Notes: generated from the letters alone by a model not told the origin. Shown: positions 11,412 through 23,832, counted from the first letter of the stretch. The stretch: DNA of 64,000 bases from Dichotomocladium elegans (GCA_025716815.1 JAIXMN010000008.1:372001-436000); one strand, 5' to 3'. Program-made: numbers and translations.

Positions 11412-13099
11412 CTACGCGGACAAGTGGTGTTGATCAGCAATCATGGCAATGATTGCAGCACCAAGACCCGAGCCGTCCTTGGCATGGTCAAATCTGATCT
11501 TCTCCACTGACGCTTGCCCAAACATCTCTTCCATGGCCTCGCGGGTGTAGGCCTCAAAGTGGGAATATTTCTCAAATAGGGATCCATCAATCGCAACGAC
11601 GGTAGGCTGCCCAATCTGACCGCAGTGGGAGAGAACGCCAGATAGGCCACATGCGACGAGGCGCGCTGCGCGACGGCCGACAAAGCCGCACACGTGCTTA
11701 ACAATCTGCCGGTCGGCGAGAGTAGTAAGAGGGATCCCCATGGTATTCTCGAGAATATCGCGGGTGCGAGAGAGGTCTTTTGAGGTGTCGCACTCAATTT
11801 GGGTGAGGTACGCAGTCTCAAAAGCCCACTGAGTATTCATGGACGGTGACGATTCTCCGCTGAAGAGGAGCATGTGGTCGATGAGGCTGATCATGGCATT
11901 CCGCGCAATTTCACCGAGGTACATGCCTGCCACCATCTTCTCGTACAGTTGCTGATGGACATTGCGGGACTCCCGGTTTAGCTTATTGTCATACTGCGTC
12001 ATGGGTAGTACTCGGCGTTCGTTGTCAAAAGCTCCCCACTCCATATTGACCACCATCTCGTCATCCTCAATATTTTCGGGTCTCGTCCACTTCTGGATCT
12101 TGTCGATCTTCTCATAGTAGCCTATCCACCCACCCACCCGATCCCGTGTTCCGCATGAGAAACCTGTCCCACGTAGTGTCCAAATGACCACACAAACTTA
12201 CAAGCGTTGGACCCAGTCCCCATAATAACGCCCATAGCCGTCTCCGGATGACGATAGGCATGTGCGAGGAGCGTGCCGACAGTATCATTTACAATCTATC
12301 AATGACATCAGCAGACGGTTAATCTACGGTGCTTTTTTTTTGGGTGGGGCGGATGGAGTGAGAGAGCGACTCGATTTGGATATGGCGGGAAATCACTGGA
12401 AAAATAAATAAATAAATAAATAACTTACGGCAGCAATGTGAACAGGCAAACCGCGACGGCTCAGTGCTTCTTGCAACAAAATCGCAACATCCTTTTCTAC
12501 AGCGTTTTTGCAAGAAAATCCTTTGGTCCACTGCTTGAGAGTTCCGCGATTGATGGCGGTCTGAAGGATCGGGAAGGAAAATGTGTATGCAAGCTCAAGG
12601 TGCTTGCCCGTTAGGTGGGGTCGTTCCTGTAGAAAAGCATCGACAGAGCTCGCGATAAAGTCGCAAAGATCGACCATGTCGCCCGTCTTGAGACTATCCT
12701 CGACCTTGAATTTCGCTTGCTCGATTTCGTGGCTGCCGTTACCCTTCAGGGTGACCAGACAGACACGGAGGTTGGTGCCACCCAGATCTAGAGCAAGATA
12801 ATCGCCTGTCTCTTTGCCGGTAGGACGACCTGTAACGTAGCTGGGGATCATAGCCACTAGAATCAAAATTCGCCTGAATCAGTCTACCCAGCGTATCCGT
12901 ATTGGGGTTAAGACATACCCGTTGCACCCGGATGGTCCAGTCCCTTTCGCATCTCCGCAATAAACTGCTTTGTGATCAACTGAAGCCGTTCCGTGCTCAC
13001 TTCAAACTCCTTGGCCATTTTGTGGATGGCCAGGATTTGCGCCTCTGACCCATCTACATGGTAGTGTTCGGATGCAACATCTCCGTCCAGGCGGGTCAT
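11412..13099 (-). CDS. HXK: Hexokinase
   Basis: ATP-dependent phosphorylation of glucose and other hexoses at the 6-hydroxyl, first step of glycolysis, cytosolic. About four to five exons. Exon 1 (13099 to about 12910) gives MTRLDGDVASEHYHVDGSEA and the small-domain helix (TKQFIAEMRKGL). The next exon holds phosphate loop 1 (LALDLGGTNLRVCLV), the sugar-binding segment (TFSFPILQTAINRGTLKQWTKGF) and the start of the active-site region. The NDT catalytic motif (VNDTVGTLLAHAY) lies near 12290-12230 and GTGSNAC just before the intron at about 12205-12120. The final exon has the adenosine-binding end (VVAIDGSLFEKYSHF, DGSGLGAAI). All hallmark residues are visible, so it should be active. The intron near 12425-12300 contains a short AAAT tandem run. 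Length is that of ordinary fungal 50-kDa hexokinases. Which isozyme it is cannot be told. Confidence 0.95.
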
Positions 13100-13741
13100 A
13101 ACGAACTATAAAAGTATCCAAAGGGGAAAAGAAAAAGAAAAGATAGCTGGAAGAGAAGCGGGAAAGACAACTAAAAAGAGGACCCCCCCTGTGTGCTCCG
13201 CTCGGGTTTTATACGCGGATGGCGGGCCGGGGAGTGGAGTGTAATCTGTTTCGTCATTTGCGCGATGTATTCGAAACACAGTTGCCCCGCCTCATTTTTT
13301 TCTTCCATCCATCCAAGATTATTGTTCCACTGTCCAATGCGACGGGCCAATATTACTTTTTATTTTATTTCGTTTTTGCCCACCAGGGACTCTACTCTCT
13401 TCTTTGCATACGCTTGAACCCAGACTACTGGACGGTGTGACCAACAAAGTTCATGGAGATGTAATTCGTCGCCGCTTCTTTTTTCTTGGCTGGGAAAACG
13501 CCACATATCAATCCGAATCTGGTCAGGTACTGCTGTGCCAGCATTTATACAGGGCAATCGGCTCGAGTTCTACTCATATCCTGCCCGGTGCCGCTTATCC
13601 TGGGTATATGGATTGGGATGACCGACAAAAAGTAATGACCCGATTTGTCCGATATAGAAAAAATTGCTGTGCCTCACAACCTAGGCAGCACTGCACACTA
13701 TCGCGTTGCTATGTGACAGGATCATGATTTCCAAGACATAC
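13100..13741. other. Intergenic: hexokinase 5' region up to the transposon boundary
   Basis: Contains the presumed promoter of the minus-strand hexokinase gene, with purine-rich and poly-C tracts upstream of its ATG. The short open frames show no recognisable product. Confidence 0.5.
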
Positions 13742-13768
13742 GCTATTTTCCAAAATCAAAGTCGCAGG
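13742..13768 (+). repeat. Candidate left terminal inverted repeat of the Tc1-like relic
   Basis: It reads GCTATTTTCC-AAAATCAAAG-TCGCAGG. The reverse complement of the right end reads CTATTTTC-AAAATAAATT-TCGCAAG. The two agree at most positions with a single-base gap, as expected for old terminal inverted repeats. Confidence 0.5.
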
Positions 13769-13929
13769 ATCATAAAAATATAATCGTAAATGTCACCTAT
13801 ATACACGGAAACGTGTCGCTTCCATCTCTTCCTTTTGACTCTTTCTCTTTTATACACTTTTACATTCTGCAACGAGCAGCTTATTTTTTTTTTTTACAAA
13901 GGCCAAGGTCATGTCGTTGATGAGCGTGG

Positions 13930-15010
13930 CTGTCCTGAACCTATGGACTATGCTGTTGATGAAGAAAATCACACTTGCAATCCGTTTGTTCTCGCATTGA
14001 ATATCTGCTTAGCATATCTTGCAAAGATAACTCTGATCTTACTACCACACACATTCCTAAGCGAATAGGGTACATGCACTCGGATGAAAGAAGCAGGGAT
14101 CAAGCGCAGTTACACTCGCACACTGACCAAGACAAGGTCGGATTTTTCAAACGGACGATTGAGAAGGTCCTGAGTGGATCAGCTGCTACAAAACAGCTAG
14201 GAATCCATTTTCGTTCAGCACAGCAATGGGCAATACAGTATGAGAAAAACCCTGACAGCATCTTTAAGAAACCTAAAGCGAGGGCTCGTTGGCGTATTCT
14301 CAATGAAGAGCATAACAGCGTTATTTTAGAATGCATGGATGAGAATCCATCCATTTTCCTGGAGCAGCTGAGGAGCAACTCCTCCAAAGATTTGAAGGTA
14401 TCAAAGTATCTAAAGCGACGCTCCATCGATTTAGGAAATACGAATGCATCTTGTCATTGAAAACGGCTCGGTTTCAGCCTGTAGACAGGAATAGGCTGCA
14501 AAGATCCAAGAGCGCCTTGACTGGATGCGCAAATGGGAAAGGACCGACATTGACTTTAGAAAAAACTGCGTTTTCCTTGACGAATCTGGATTCCATATCA
14601 ATATGAAACGCAGCATGACGTGGCCCAAGAAAGGGATTCCTGCAATGGTCACAACATCAAAGGCAACCACAATCTTGGGAACAATCTCAGCATTAAATGT
14701 AGCTTGAGGCTCCTGCAGCCCCCAATCAAGAAAAGAAAAGAGGACAGGTCAATCTGAAGTTACGAGCAGAGGAACTGTAACTGGGCATTATCTCATCTCC
14801 CTTAGGGCTATGATGGACGAGATGGATAAGTATGAACATATCAAGTGCCGTTATTTGGTAATGCATAACGCACCTATCCCTAAGGCTGAAGATATCGATG
14901 TGCTTGTCTTCCGCCATACTCGCCTGAACTCAACCCGATTTGGTCCGTTGTCAAGACCAAAGCAGAAGGCAATAGGTTGCCCTTGTTCCATTCTGCGATC
15001 TTCTAATATT
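13930..15010 (+). pseudogene. Tc1/IS630-type DDE transposase, inactivated
   Basis: Read on the plus strand in three shifted frames. An N-terminal lead-in (EPMDYAVDEENHTCNP) is followed by a helix-turn-helix region (KVLSGSAATKQLGIHFRSAQ, about 14160-14220) and then an LNEEH..ILECMDENPSIFLEQL segment. The first DDE Asp lies in NCVFLDESGFHINMKRSMTW (about 14560-14620). The second-Asp region is mutated: YLVMHNAPIPKAEDI (about 14855-14895) has His where VMDNAPIH is expected. The third-Asp/Glu box survives as LPPYSPELNPIWSVVKTKAE (about 14919-14980), with roughly three residues (usually EQF) missing after ELNPI. A stop follows at about 15005. Loss of the central Asp, the deletion and the shifts all rule out activity. 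Confidence 0.85.
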
Positions 15011-15398
15011 CCGGACCCTCTGTAGATAACAATATCAGAGGAGAGGATTTGGCCTTTGGCTGCACCTTCGCAAGTCTCCCACCATGGCGTCGTCGAGGTG
15101 CTTTTGTCTTCGTCTGATTCCCCCGATGCTTCTGCCGCTGGTGTTGTCGTTGATCCGTCGTCGTCTCTCCTCGTTCTTTCCGCCAGCCCTTCCGCCGTCG
15201 CATCCACCGTCAGTGCTCAACAGCCCCGGCTCCTTTCTTTCCTCTCTCTTCCATCAATTTGTTGCTGCAGTGGCACACCTAGTTACCTTCGCGGTAAGTT
15301 GAAGAGTAAGAAGACGGACTGATATTTTCTGTTGATTAACGGGTATGTCCCCGGCCTTCTTTATCCATTACACTTTATATGCGTCATAACTTTCCTCC

Positions 15399-15421
15399 CT
15401 TGCGAAATTTATTTTGAAAAT
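15399..15421 (+). repeat. Right terminal repeat of the Tc1-like relic (23 bp, also at 8388)
   Basis: CTTGCGAAATTTATTTTGAA plus AAT. It is identical to 8388-8410 and inverted relative to 13742-13768. Confidence 0.6.
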
Positions 15422-15565
15422 AGTGTTTCGAATTAACCAGGTATGTGCGTTGTAGATGTTTCGAATGAATAACTTGAGAGTAGTTTACATGATGAAAAAG
15501 GGGATGCGTATCTTTGCCTCTATGTGCGTGTGTATGGGTGTGGTTGGAGTAAGGCAGTTAACGGA

Positions 15566-16421
15566 TTAATCACTCTTCGAGTCCTCCTCGTCTTCGCTTG
15601 AGCTGTCGTTCTTTTTCTCGGCAGCTTTCTTGGCCTGGCGCTCTGCTTTTCTGCGGGCCTTCTCGGCTTGCCATTCTTTCCAGCCCATCTTCTTTTTCGC
15701 GTCCCCCTTTTTCTTCTGTTGATCAGGCTGAGCCTTCTCCTGTTGAGCCACTTCACCGTTTTGCTGGCGCTCAAGGTGTCTCAGACGGCGCATGTGTCCC
15801 TGAGTCGGCATAAATTCATTAATTGTTCCTGTAGATCATCCCTTCCACACACCTCACCTTGCTCTCTAAGTGGACCTCTACTTGCTTCTCGGTTTTCAGT
15901 ATTTTGTCGGGGCATATCTCGCAAGTGAAACGCGTGACATAGCCTTCCTCATCCTCATCCTCCTCATCCTCTTCTTCCTCATCGTCTTCCTCGGCTTCGT
16001 TTTCTTGTTCGCCCTTTTCATCGCCACTATCATCCTCATCGTCCTCCATCACCTCACCCCTCGCGTGCTCTTCGAGGCGTTCAAAGCGATTTTTACCAGC
16101 AACTTCGTCGTCATCTTCATCATCGTCATCGTCGTCGTCGTCGTCGTCGCTTTGTTCTTTTGGTACTGCCTCGTCTTCCTCCTCCTCAGGCTCAGATTCT
16201 TCAGCCGAATTTTCTTCGTCACTGCTCTCTTCACTTTCAGAGCTCTCCTCCTCCTTCTTTTGTCGCTTAGCGGTCACTTTCTCTTGTTGAACTGGGTGTC
16301 GGCGCTTGTTGCTGACAGTCCTTTGTTGCTGCTTCTGTTTGGGCTGAGGTTTATTTGCGTTCATACTCTTCTTCTGAGCCGCATGCGGACGTTTCGTAGT
16401 CAGATTCTTTTGAGCGGGCAT
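15566..16421 (-). CDS. Highly acidic single C2H2 zinc-finger protein, probably nuclear/nucleolar
   Basis: Two exons. Exon 1 (16421 to about 15866) begins MPAQKNLTTKRPHAAQKK and is basic, with a KRQKKEEESSESEESSDEE stretch. It then becomes very acidic, with a run of about ten Asp near residues 90-100 and a long Asp/Glu tract near 130-165. The C2H2 finger (CEICPDKILKTEKQVEVHL, then ESKGHMRRL) is split by the intron. The splice joins LESK to GHMRRLRHLERQQ in phase 0, giving C-x2-C-x12-H-x5-H, a spacing seen in RNA-binding or ribosome-associated fingers. Exon 2 ends in a Lys/Ala/Glu helix (WKEWQAEKARRKAERQAKKA) and a Ser/Asp tail. I do not recognise the family name; a nucleolar or nucleic-acid role is inferred from composition only. 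Confidence 0.8.
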
Positions 16422-16830
16422 GGTGAAGTCTATTGATTCAAACGATCAAAAAGAACGATGGTGGATTGTAGGGGAAAAAGGGAGGGTTTAATTTTTCTTT
16501 ATTCTTGGGCGAGCGAGTGGCTGAGCGGGACATCTGTCTGGCCACCCGTCTCTTTCCCCTCTTCCCATAAATTATGCGTCCAACTTTCATAAATTACCCG
16601 TTGATCGGGAATGACCAAGTTGCAGATCGTTTAGATATTATTATTACGCGACTCATTAATCGCAACGCCAAGGTCGCGTTAAAAAGGTGTCACCACGTTA
16701 AAACCCCTCGTATTAAATAAACCCTTGCATTGTCGTCGTCTTTTTTTTTTTCGACGAAAGGGCTGCGGAAGACGCACATGCCTCCATCTCACTCGTCTTC
16801 GCCTTCAACATCTTTCAGAGAGAGCCCGTC
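16422..16830. promoter_or_regulatory. Divergent intergenic region between the C2H2 gene and the WD40 gene
   Basis: About 410 bp separate two divergently transcribed start codons, so both promoters should lie here. AT-rich stretches near 16560-16740 and a poly-T run at 16741-16752 are visible. No specific factor site is claimed. Confidence 0.45.
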
Positions 16831-17534
16831 ATGGTGCAAATCACCGTTAAAGAGCTAGGCCACAAAATTGAAAGGGCCCACAAAGGTCAAAACACACCGC
16901 TCTTGAACGGGTTGTGTGAAGACTTGGCGTTGCCTGCACTTGCAAAAGACACTAAAGAGTCGGTACCCAAGCTATCTATCTAATATATGATCTGCGCAGA
17001 GCAAAATAAAGAGAGTTGACGCTTTGCATATTCACCATAGGCGGGTCAAAGACCTCCGAACGCATATTTATAATGTTGTGAACGAAGAAAACTATCTCAC
17101 ATCACTAGCCGTTTCGCAGGTAAGATCAAACCAGAGGGGAAGAGAACAGAGACAGACATGTCTAAAAGAAAGCCGCAGGATGATCCAGGCTGGATTGCAA
17201 TGGGATCCGCTCAACGAAAAAAAGACGGCAAGTTTTATCTCTACTTCATCCTCGATGTTACTGCAGCCCAAATGGTCAACGAGACAGGACCACGGTTCAA
17301 GGTGAAAGGAAGAAAACCGTTCTTGTTGCTATATATATTAAAATGATCCAAGTTGCTTCGAATCGAGAAATTGGATATACCCATCTATTCCCTCGACTGG
17401 TCTGGACCCCATCTTTTGGTCGGATCGAATCATGGTCTCGTCAGACTTTATACACTCCGTCAAAAAGAAGATAAGCGGCCTTTTGTTCTTGCTGCAGAGT
17501 ACAAGGCACCTGCTGATCAGGTCAGGACGGAAGA

Positions 17535-17570
<36 letters not shown>

Positions 17571-19740
17571 TTGGATTCATACGTCGATACGCACACGTAG
17601 ATGGCATACATGGATGGTCCCTTGTATGTACAAGGAGAGTACCCAATGAACAGCAGGATTCAGCGCGTCCAATTTGCATACAACTACTCGGCCGATTATG
17701 TGTATCGGCGCTGGCAACCTCTGGGTGACATTCCCGTGCCAGACCGTCGTGATACACCAGATGTCTGCAGTCAATTTCTCAGCGTCTTTTGTAACCGGGT
17801 GAATATATGGGATGCAGTTGCTGAAGATGCACCGAGCAGTTCGATCAAGGTCAGTCAAGATCTCCTTCTTCTTTTTTTTTTAACTTTTTAGAAGCTAATG
17901 ATCGTCTCGAAAGGTTCATCCGAGTCGGCTGAACTGCGCGAGCTGGTCGCCTCATGCGCCGTGTACGCTGATTGTTGCGGGAGGATGTGCAAAGACGTTG
18001 CATATCATCGACACTAGAGCGAATCGCACAGTATGGACGGCCTCCGAAGCCCACAGCCGACCGATCCGAGACGCAAAGTTCAGCACTTTTATTCCATATT
18101 GGCTCGCATCTGGTGGCGAGGACGGCGTTGTGAATATTTTTGACATTCGTGCTACAAACCATGCTGCGGTGGCCAAGATCAGTGGGCATGAAGGTGTCAT
18201 TGAGTCGATCTCGTGGTCCAACATGCGACCCGAGAACTTGGCCACCACCTCTGCGGATGGCACGTTTCGGATGTGGATGTTGTGCAAGGACGCGGTTCCT
18301 GTTTCGGATACATTTTATAGGGCGAGGAAGTGGACTAAAGACGACACACCTCCCGCTTTCCTCCGTCCGGACGAACGATACATACGTCAGAACTGGTGCG
18401 GAAATGCCAAGGACCTTATTGTCCCATGGGCTGAGGCACATCCAAATTATTATTACGACGACTATGATGATCCCTGGGGACGGAGTCTGGACTTGGAACC
18501 ACAGACCATGCTCTTGATGGGCGCAATTGGAGTAGGTGGATGGGGCCGTACCGATAAAGGTCCCGTGTATATTGGTGAAGATGTTGAAAAAAGCAAAGGC
18601 CCAGTAGTCGAAGGTAAAGTCGATATATAAGGATGGTACATTGGATATAGAATATCAACAGACGCACACTCTTCTTCAGTGAGAATGTCCAAAACAAGGT
18701 TAGCTGACTATTACTGCATAACAACAATGGGCCAGCTCTGTGTACAGAGTATCCGTCTAGAGGACAGAGACACCATCAAATATCAATACATGTGGGTGGC
18801 AAAGAGTCTATTCTGTCATTTGGGAGAAAACCAACTGTAATTGTGTATTAGATTCGACAAGGACCGAGACCCGATTGCGCATAAGATAGAATACTGCCTT
18901 TACGTACGAAAAATCACCCAAGCCCGAGAAGAACTTCAGAAGCTTAAGGACATCGTGGTTGAGGATGAGGAAAAAGAAATGTGCGTCACCTGTTCATTAA
19001 CAGCTCCCCTCTCCATTCCATATTGTTCAAATACTCATAAACAGCATAGAGAAAGACAGAATCAGATCGCCTACTTCGAAGAGCGTCTAATGATCCGAGA
19101 TGCAATTCAGCCGAATGCTTGGGGCTTTGATACAATCCCCACCGAGACGGAAAGCAAACAACGGTTATGGACGCCGCAGGATCGTTGGGACTTGGCAGTA
19201 TCGGTCTTTCAGAAGGACGTTGAGTACTGGAGCCGTCGCCTCCCTCCCGGCTATGCTACGCACCATCATTTCGACCTCGATGCTCAGATCGATGCAACTG
19301 TCCTCTCCTCTGCCTCTCCGCTCTCAGATCAGGAAGATCTGTCTAATCTAACCCAGCTCGGGATACCAGTCCCACCATCCTCTTCGCCCATGCTCTCTTA
19401 TCCAATTGTCGATGATGGGAGCATTTATCAAGAAGAGGATTTGAGCCCTCGACTCTCTGTGACTACCTCACGAAAAAGCCTCTCGCAGCTTAGCACACGA
19501 AGCTCTACAGCCGGTGACGGCGCGAGTGGAAGCTTCCTCAGTAGCCATAGCGGTCTGCCTGGAGTCGTTGGAAGAACTAAAAGCCTGCGGCGGATATTTA
19601 GCCGCAGCTCTATTGGGTCCTCCACCTCAACTGGTACAGACGAAAGAGAACAAAGAGAGAGCGATACGCTCATTACCGCGCCTCTTCCGTTGACCCGAAG
19701 AAAGTCGGCTCGACGAAATGCAGTCTTTAGGCCATCTTAA
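16831..19740 (+). CDS. WD40-repeat protein with charged, Ser-rich C-terminal extension
   Basis: Many small exons can be chained in frame from ATG 16831 (MVQITVKELGHKIERAHKGQ) to TAA 19738-19740. Beta-propeller blades are recognisable as IYSLDWSGPHLLVGSNHGLV (about 17375), RIQRVQFAYNYSADYV, FCNRVNIWDAVAED, RLNCASWSPHAPCTLIVAGG, PIRDAKFSTFIPYWLASGGE with GVVNIFDIR, and GVIESISWSNMRPENLATTS with GTFRMWML. A linker (DDTPPAFLRPDERYIRQNW, then YYYDDYDDPWGR) follows. The gene does not stop at the TAA near 18630 if the GTAAAG donor at about 18617 is used: the spliced frame continues [20 protein letters not shown], then a helix-rich segment (RKITQAREELQKLKDIVVED) and a Ser/Thr-rich basic tail. The alternative is an early stop at 18630. 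No specific ortholog is recognised. Confidence 0.75.
17533..17570. repeat. (CA)n(GA)n microsatellite in an intron
   Basis: An ACACAC run passes directly into an AGAGAG run within the WD40 gene intron that starts at the GTCAGG donor near 17521. Confidence 0.9.
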
Positions 19741-21159
19741 ATATATCCCCCTTGGGTTTGACATTGAAAATCATCTTCAGCCTTCTTATCAAAGCAAAAT
19801 TAATATGATGTCTAACCCTGAAGGAGACTGCAGCAATCGTTTCTTTAAATAAAGAGCTACATATCTGTGCGTCCATGTTGCTCAAAGCTATTACCTATTG
19901 AAGCGCCCCGACGAACTTTTCAGCGGGTCCGATATGTATTACTGCAGACTGCCAATCGAAAATGCATGAAAGCCTTTCCGCATTTGTTCGCTTGACTGAA
20001 CATAGCGGCAGGTGGTACAGTATGTCTGCGTTTTCCGGCCTTTATGGCTCTATATGTATGTAAAGGAACGATCTAGGGCTGTATCCTTCTGAGCGTCAAC
20101 GTGCTACTTCCAAAAGACCCTACCAATTGCTTAGGCATTGTGGAAGATCGATGGAATCGCTCCTCGCTAACATCAACGCGTTTGTTTCTTTCAAAGCTGT
20201 CAGACATCGAAGATCTGGACCTACCCAAGCACCAACGAGTGTGTTTTGTTCGAAACCATCAGTTGCTTTAGGCATCGGGAAAGATTGACCGGCCAGCAAG
20301 TTGAAGAGGAAAGAAAAAGAAAACGAAAAATCTCAATTTTTTATATCCCCTCGATAGCGCGAACCTCGGAGCTGATAACTGGTACATCAGTTCAAGGCGG
20401 TGCGTACTGAGGCCTGAAATCCGGTAAGAGGACAGAAAACGTCCTCAAACGCAGCCATTGGGATGCCTCGATGATGCTACTGGTGCTGGTGCTGCTACTT
20501 GAAGGAAGTCAGAATTCAACAATAACTGCGCAACAAACGCAATTTTCTTTGAGCTCGGTCTTGCGAATTCTCAACTGATTGTGGCTACCAGACGCACGCC
20601 GAGCCCTCTCCCTGCAATCCAGTGATTCTTATCAAACCTCCTGTTTAGTGCAGAAGCCTGAGATAGGTCAATAAGCCAAGATAAAAACATAATATTTGTT
20701 GACAATGTTGCATGAATGCATGCGTCCACCTTCAACGTGTCATAGACCACGGCCATGCTGTGTCACCTTGCACTCGGATACTGAACCTTGGTGACAGCAG
20801 CAATCACTTGAGTCGGGGATAGATTCTTCCTAGCTTCACCTGGTTTTACAAGCAACCATGGAAGAGGTCGATACGGAGATAGTAACGATGAATTTCAAAA
20901 ATACGGAGGGTATATCAAGAATTAGTGAGCCCCAAACTTTCCCGAACGTGGAGAGCACAACTGAGCATTCGCATGCTTACTGTACAAGTGATGACATGGT
21001 GTACTAGAAAAAAAAACTATTACATAGCGTCTTTCAAATTGCAATTGTCCTGTTTACGTTAAAAGCTGTTGGAGCGTGGAAAGGACGTCTGCAACAGGTG
21101 TACAATGTATGTAGTCTTGGGTTCAAATAACATACGTATTGGTATGCGAAGGATTACAT
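19741..21159. other. Gene-free stretch of about 1.4 kb before the segmental duplication
   Basis: Only short open frames are present and none has motifs. The proximal part is the 3' flank of the WD40 gene. Some short imperfect internal similarity (for example around 20120-20290) suggests decayed repeats, but nothing is classifiable. Confidence 0.45.
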
Positions 21160-21574
21160 ACTATACGGTTTCCAGATAGGTTCGCTTGTGAACATAGACT
21201 ACATTTCGTGTGCGGATACCACTTCTGTTGAGCTTGTAAATTATGTACATCTGCAGCATTTGTTCTAGGCGATAGCAGTTGCTATCTCTGCTTCACATGA
21301 GCCTGTATATGTTATCTTCTTGACCTTCTTCAGTAGTTCTGGACATAAAGCTTAGATGATCTTATTTGTGTGGAGAAACGCTAGCAAAAGGAACGAATCA
21401 CCTCACGAGGAAAAAGCCGAAAATAGCTGGTGCAGCAAACCTGTTCTGCTCTTGACCCGCTTCGGTTAGTATCATGCAACAACCTCGGATCACTAAAACA
21501 AGTCATCCGCCCACCCCACTCCCTTTTATTGTTTCACCTCGCTTTCTTCTGGTCTTTTGCTCCTTTTGCACAAG

Positions 21575-23799
21575 ATGTCTAAACGCAAATTCGATGGTGA
21601 AGATGGTAACGTTGGTGGGAGAGCTTGTAATCAAACCAGCAGCAATCAAGTTGATTTCTAACGGCCAACTAATGAAGAATTGGACGACTTTGTCGTCAAA
21701 AGACGCAAACCAACTTTCAACGCATTCATGGTTCAACATCTCAAGGATTTGCCAAGATGGTCGACCGGCCTCATACATTTGGACGCTTCAGACTTGTTTT
21801 CCGAGTGGAAGCGTAGGTTTGCCAAAGCACTGGTAAAGTGCGAAAAACAACATTTAGTGCTCAGGTAAAGGATTTGACTTGCCCGTGTTGTTGTCCATAC
21901 TCATTCGATTTCTCTGCAGTAAGAGTAGCTGCAAGTTCGACAAGGAACGGTGGGCAACTATATCAAGAATTGCCTACGATTTGGTAAGCGCGCAATGGAT
22001 GCTCTTTGCAAGTTCACTTACGTTATGCGCATAGACCGGTGTTGAATTGGAGTACATTTGCGGCGGGACAAAACTGCTACGCGAAGCGAGCTCATCTGTT
22101 TGTGCCGCTGCTTCTACAATGATTAGCAGCAACTCTACAATCGCAAGGAGTGCTTCAGTCAAGTCAAACGAAGTCTCAAAAAAAGTTATCACCATATCTT
22201 TGGACTTTCCGGACCTAGAGCAAAAAGTCCATGAAATTGCATATGACTACGTACGAATCAAAAGAAAGGGATTTATGTTTTATTTGCTTGTTCCTAACAA
22301 CAATAGCTGTTAATCTATTTAGTTCTCTGGGAAAGGCATCACTGAAGCGAGACAAAGGGAGCTACAGGCTATTATCGACATGGATTGCGGTGACGCTGAC
22401 TGCAGCTTGGCACTGATTCGACTTGGAGCAAAGCACATGTTGAAAGAAAAGAAGACAGCAGTGACCCAAGCCATCATCAAGTATTATATCTTTTTCTCTG
22501 TTGCACCGCCTGCTTGTACTTAGCTCATGTTGCTTGTCTTTCTGACAATAGGCTCTCAATATCAAGGATATATAACCTGATTGACTCACGATTTGAAGTT
22601 ATATATAAGAGCAACGTTCCACCAATGGCCTGGTCCAGTGTAGAGAATAAGGCGAAAAAGATGATGTGCCTGGATGATGGAAGGCATCTTTCGGATGATA
22701 CCATCAAGCTCTTTGATGAAATTGTGGAGCAGCAGTCATCGACAGCAATGTTGAAACTAATTGACAAGAAGAAATATCTTCTGTCCAGCTCTGATAACGA
22801 AGACACCGAAGCATACACCGCGCTGCTGATTGTGGAGCAGGTGTAAGTGAATTAAAGTTACACATCGATAACTTTATGTAATCCATTGCATTCAATTTCA
22901 ACAGGGTCAGAAATTTTAATCGTCATCAAGAGAGCGACTCGGAAGCTACTTGCTACCGCCGGTTTGCAGCATTGCTGGAGGTGTTATTGGATGGCACAGG
23001 CATAACGATGATAGAGTAGGTCCTCTTACCGATTCCTTTTGCTTTGCTGTCTGTGCGTGCATGCGTTGAGCTTTTAACTAAATGCATTGATATATTCCAG
23101 CGGTGAAAAGACCTGCAAGGCTACCAAGAGGAATAACGCAATCAACAGCGCCTACTTTGAAATTGACCTCAGCCGGTACGGACGAAATACAGATCTCATC
23201 TTGTGCACCCTCGATAGAACCGAAATCTGCTCCAATGCATTCAAGAAGGAGACAAGTGACGACTCTGTTATTTTGGATCAGCAATCAAAAAACTTGCGCA
23301 CAAATGCAAGCATACTGCAACACGTGCTCTATCCCTTGAATCATGAGCTGGACACAACTATGGCTATTGACTTGATTGGTGAGCGAATGTGCTTTATATA
23401 CCTACAAAGTCACTCATTATGCTTTACTTGCTTAGGTACAAATGGGTATCTCTATGCTCTCCAGCTTGTCAACGATGATTTCTACATTGCAAAGCCAGTA
23501 TCGCAACTGCTGTACCCAAAGACCCGCGAGAGTCTATGGCTGTTTCTGGATACGCTGAAGGCCCTCTTTTTTTTTAAAGTAAGGTGTTGCACGTCGAAAG
23601 AATATCGTTCTCACCTCCTTCATAGGATTTTTTATGTACAACAGCCAACCGAGCAAAAATGGAGCTACACCGGCGCGCAGCCAACAATGCTTTGCCAACG
23701 CTGAATACTTCCTTCCTATCCTTTGCATCCACATCGACCTCATCACCAACGTCATCGCACTCTTCGCCCTTTATTTTTACCTCTCCTTCGCATCCCTAA
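21575..23799 (+). CDS. Nuclease-like protein (putative PD-(D/E)XK fold), duplicate copy 1
   Basis: Nine exons, about 550 residues. Exon 1 (21575-21605, MSKRKFDGED) joins through a 72-nt intron (21606-21677, with a CTAAC branch-like site) to ELDDFVVKRRKPTFNAF. Later junctions all keep frame: SSCKFDKERWATISRIAYDL, GVELEYICGGTKLLREAS, GITEARQRELQAIIDMDCGD, KLSISRIYNLIDSRFEVIYK, VRNFNRHQESDSEATCYRRF, and then the nuclease-like core. The core reads YFEIDLSRYGRNTDLILC, TEICSNAFKK, DQQSKNLRTNASILQHVLYP, AIDLIGTNGYLYALQL and DDFYIAKPV. D(I/L)L followed by an ExK-type motif is the pattern of restriction-endonuclease-like folds. In this copy the putative ExK Glu is Ala (GCA, 23237-23239). The end is DFLCTTANRAKMELHRRAAN plus a Ser/Thr-rich tail, TAA 23797-23799. 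The fold is inference; I do not know a named family. Confidence 0.7.
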
Positions 23800-23820
23800 A
23801 ATTGTAACAGCAACAGCTTT

Positions 23821-23832
23821 TCTCTCTCTCTT

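Larger units (their letters stand above)
13742..15421 (+). mobile_element. Tc1/mariner (IS630-type) transposon relic with candidate terminal inverted repeats
   Basis: An element of about 1.68 kb. The left end GCTATTTTCCAAAATCAAAG (continuing TCGCAGG, about 13742-13768) is an imperfect inverted repeat of the right end at 15399-15421. Between them lies a broken DDE transposase on the plus strand. The exact target-site duplication is unclear: a TA flanks the left side but not evidently the right. Confidence 0.6.

Noticed and set aside
15870..16436. 188-codon hydrophobic plus-strand frame resembling a membrane protein
   Set aside because: It is the antisense of the Asp/Glu-rich tract of the C2H2 gene; GAN codons read as Ile, Leu, Phe and Val on the other strand.
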